Source of the DNA: Porphyromonadaceae bacterium
GTDB taxonomy: Bacteria; Bacteroidota; Bacteroidia; Bacteroidales; Dysgonomonadaceae
Assembly: GCA_003517675.1 (NCBI GenBank)
Contig: DPAC01000087.1
Span: forward strand, 1 to 16,371
Length of the DNA stretch: 16,371 nucleotides
Direction of reading: 5' to 3'
Part shown: one piece after another, positions 15,329 through 16,371 of the stretch
How positions within the stretch are numbered: position 1 is the first letter of the stretch
Layout: each line of letters starts with the position of its first letter
The notes under the pieces: generated by a model
Told to the model about the DNA's origin: nothing
The model's input: only the letters and a program-made list of their open reading frames with translations
The model's database searches: none
Program-made: the position numbers and the translations under genes

Positions 15329-16371
15329 ATGCCAAATACAGCAAAACTACGTAAAAGACTTATTAAAAAGTTAGAGGAGCTGTTCCAATTGGATCAACCA
15401 GATCTTGACTTTGGATTTTATCGCATCATGCAGACGAAAGCTTTACAGATAAAATCCTTTATAGATAAAGATCTATTACAGATTATCGAGGATGCGTTCG
15501 GACAAATTGATGAAGCTAGAAAAGCTGAATTAGAGGCGAACATTGCCCGGGAATTGGAAGCTGCGAAAGAGTATGGCGTTGCCGACCCTGAACAGTCACC
15601 CAAAGTGATGGAGGCGAGAGCCATGTATGAATCACTGCGAGATGGAGCGAGCGCCGAGGCTGATGTATATGATCATCTGTATCGCTTTTTCGAACGATAT
15701 TATGACGATGGAGATTTTGTATCGCGACGTTATTATGCGCGGGAGAGTGCCGGAAAAGCTGCTCCATTTGCCATCCCATATAACGGTGAGGAAGTAAAAC
15801 TGCACTGGGCTAATGCGGATCAGTATTACGTGAAAACGGCAGACTACTTTTCCAACTTCAGCTTTGATATAAGTCAAGCGGCTGAAATCAGGAAAATGTC
15901 AAAAGATGTGAAAGTACTAAACGGTATTCCAGAAACGCCCCTAAAGATCCATTTCCGCATTATCGATGCAAGCGAGGGTGAGCATGGGAATGTGAAAGAA
16001 TCAGAGGATAAAAAAAGATTTTTCGTATTATACGAAGAAATGCCAATAGAGTTCTATGATTCCGGAGAACTGGTTGTTAATTTTGAATACAAATCCTTGC
16101 CTGGTGGAAAGAATGATGTGGAACCAGAGACAGAAAAGGCGCTAAAAGAAAAATTTGGCAAAAGTTTAAATAAAGGTGATATGCCGAATCTTGCAATCAC
16201 TCATAAGATTATTGAGGCAGTTTCGCAAACAGAAAAAGGTAAGGAATATCTTAATGCAATGAACCTGTATGCCCCAACAGATAAGATTCCCAACCGACCG
16301 CTTCTTGCGAAATACATTAACCAGTACACCGCTCGTAATACCCGTGATTACTTTATTCACAAAGACCTGGG
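15329..16371 (+). CDS. Large type III Mod-like site-specific DNA methyltransferase, N-terminal part (runs off right edge)
   Basis: ATG 15329 opens 347 codons without a stop. The N-terminal blocks LDFGFYRIMQTKALQIKSFI (about 27-46), VKLHWANADQYYVKT (about 155-169) and TARNTRDYFIHKDLG at the window edge are ones I know from a family annotated as site-specific DNA methyltransferase (adenine, N4/N6 type III Mod-like). In that family several hundred residues precede the catalytic domain. The catalytic motifs (NPPY/DPPY and FxGxG) are not in this part, so the activity is inferred from family only. An acidic/charged insert lies at about 60-115. It follows the SNF2 gene by 93 bp on the same strand with a strong ribosome binding site, so the two are probably one operon. 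A Res-type helicase-nuclease may follow beyond the edge. Confidence 0.75.
   Translation, partial: MPNTAKLRKRLIKKLEELFQLDQPDLDFGFYRIMQTKALQIKSFIDKDLLQIIEDAFGQIDEARKAELEANIARELEAAKEYGVADPEQSPKVMEARAMYESLRDGASAEADVYDHLYRFFERYYDDGDFVSRRYYARESAGKAAPFAIPYNGEEVKLHWANADQYYVKTADYFSNFSFDISQAAEIRKMSKDVKVLNGIPETPLKIHFRIIDASEGEHGNVKESEDKKRFFVLYEEMPIEFYDSGELVVNFEYKSLPGGKNDVEPETEKALKEKFGKSLNKGDMPNLAITHKIIEAVSQTEKGKEYLNAMNLYAPTDKIPNRPLLAKYINQYTARNTRDYFIHKDL

Overview
The window looks like a chromosomal segment of a Bacteroidota bacterium, probably order Bacteroidales. Four things point there. The best promoter candidates match the Bacteroidota form (TTG, 19-20 bp, TAnnTTTG) rather than the enterobacterial -35/-10. 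Most starts have no strong Shine-Dalgarno sequence. An ECF sigma factor is followed by a protein with an inner-membrane helix plus an outer-membrane barrel, an arrangement described in Bacteroidota. The gene runs smpB...metH and sppA-lpxK-PNP-thiL are, from memory, also typical of that phylum. Species cannot be named from the sequence alone.

Region 1 (1-3320, minus strand): a four-gene co-directional run. It starts from a TACCTTTG promoter element at 3310-3317 and holds a Yip1-like membrane protein, smpB, a Gate/nucleoside-recognition membrane protein, and the N-terminal 420 codons of cobalamin-dependent methionine synthase (metH), which runs off the left edge.

Region 2 (3350-6212, minus strand): a three-gene signalling operon. 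It encodes an ECF sigma factor, a predicted dual-membrane-spanning anti-sigma factor (cytoplasmic tail, inner-membrane helix, periplasmic linker of about 200 residues, outer-membrane barrel) and a lipoprotein, and ends at a strong intrinsic terminator. It resembles the Dma/Das envelope and vesiculation regulators described in Bacteroides thetaiotaomicron.

Region 3 (6244-11250, plus strand): a divergent housekeeping operon of sppA, lpxK, purine nucleoside phosphorylase and thiL with tight or overlapping junctions. A tRNA-Phe(GAA) gene with its own promoter and terminator follows.

Region 4 (11250-16371, plus strand): the character changes right after the tRNA. The DNA is AT-richer, intergenic gaps are long, and there is a small orphan lipoprotein. 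A 968-residue SNF2-type helicase/translocase follows, then the first 347 codons of a large protein that looks like the N-terminal part of a type III Mod-like DNA methyltransferase; the catalytic part lies beyond the right edge. I read this as the left end of an accessory island carrying a restriction-modification or phage-defence system of the 'SNF2 helicase plus methyltransferase' kind. It is the most likely place for an under-described system, but its effector genes are outside the window.
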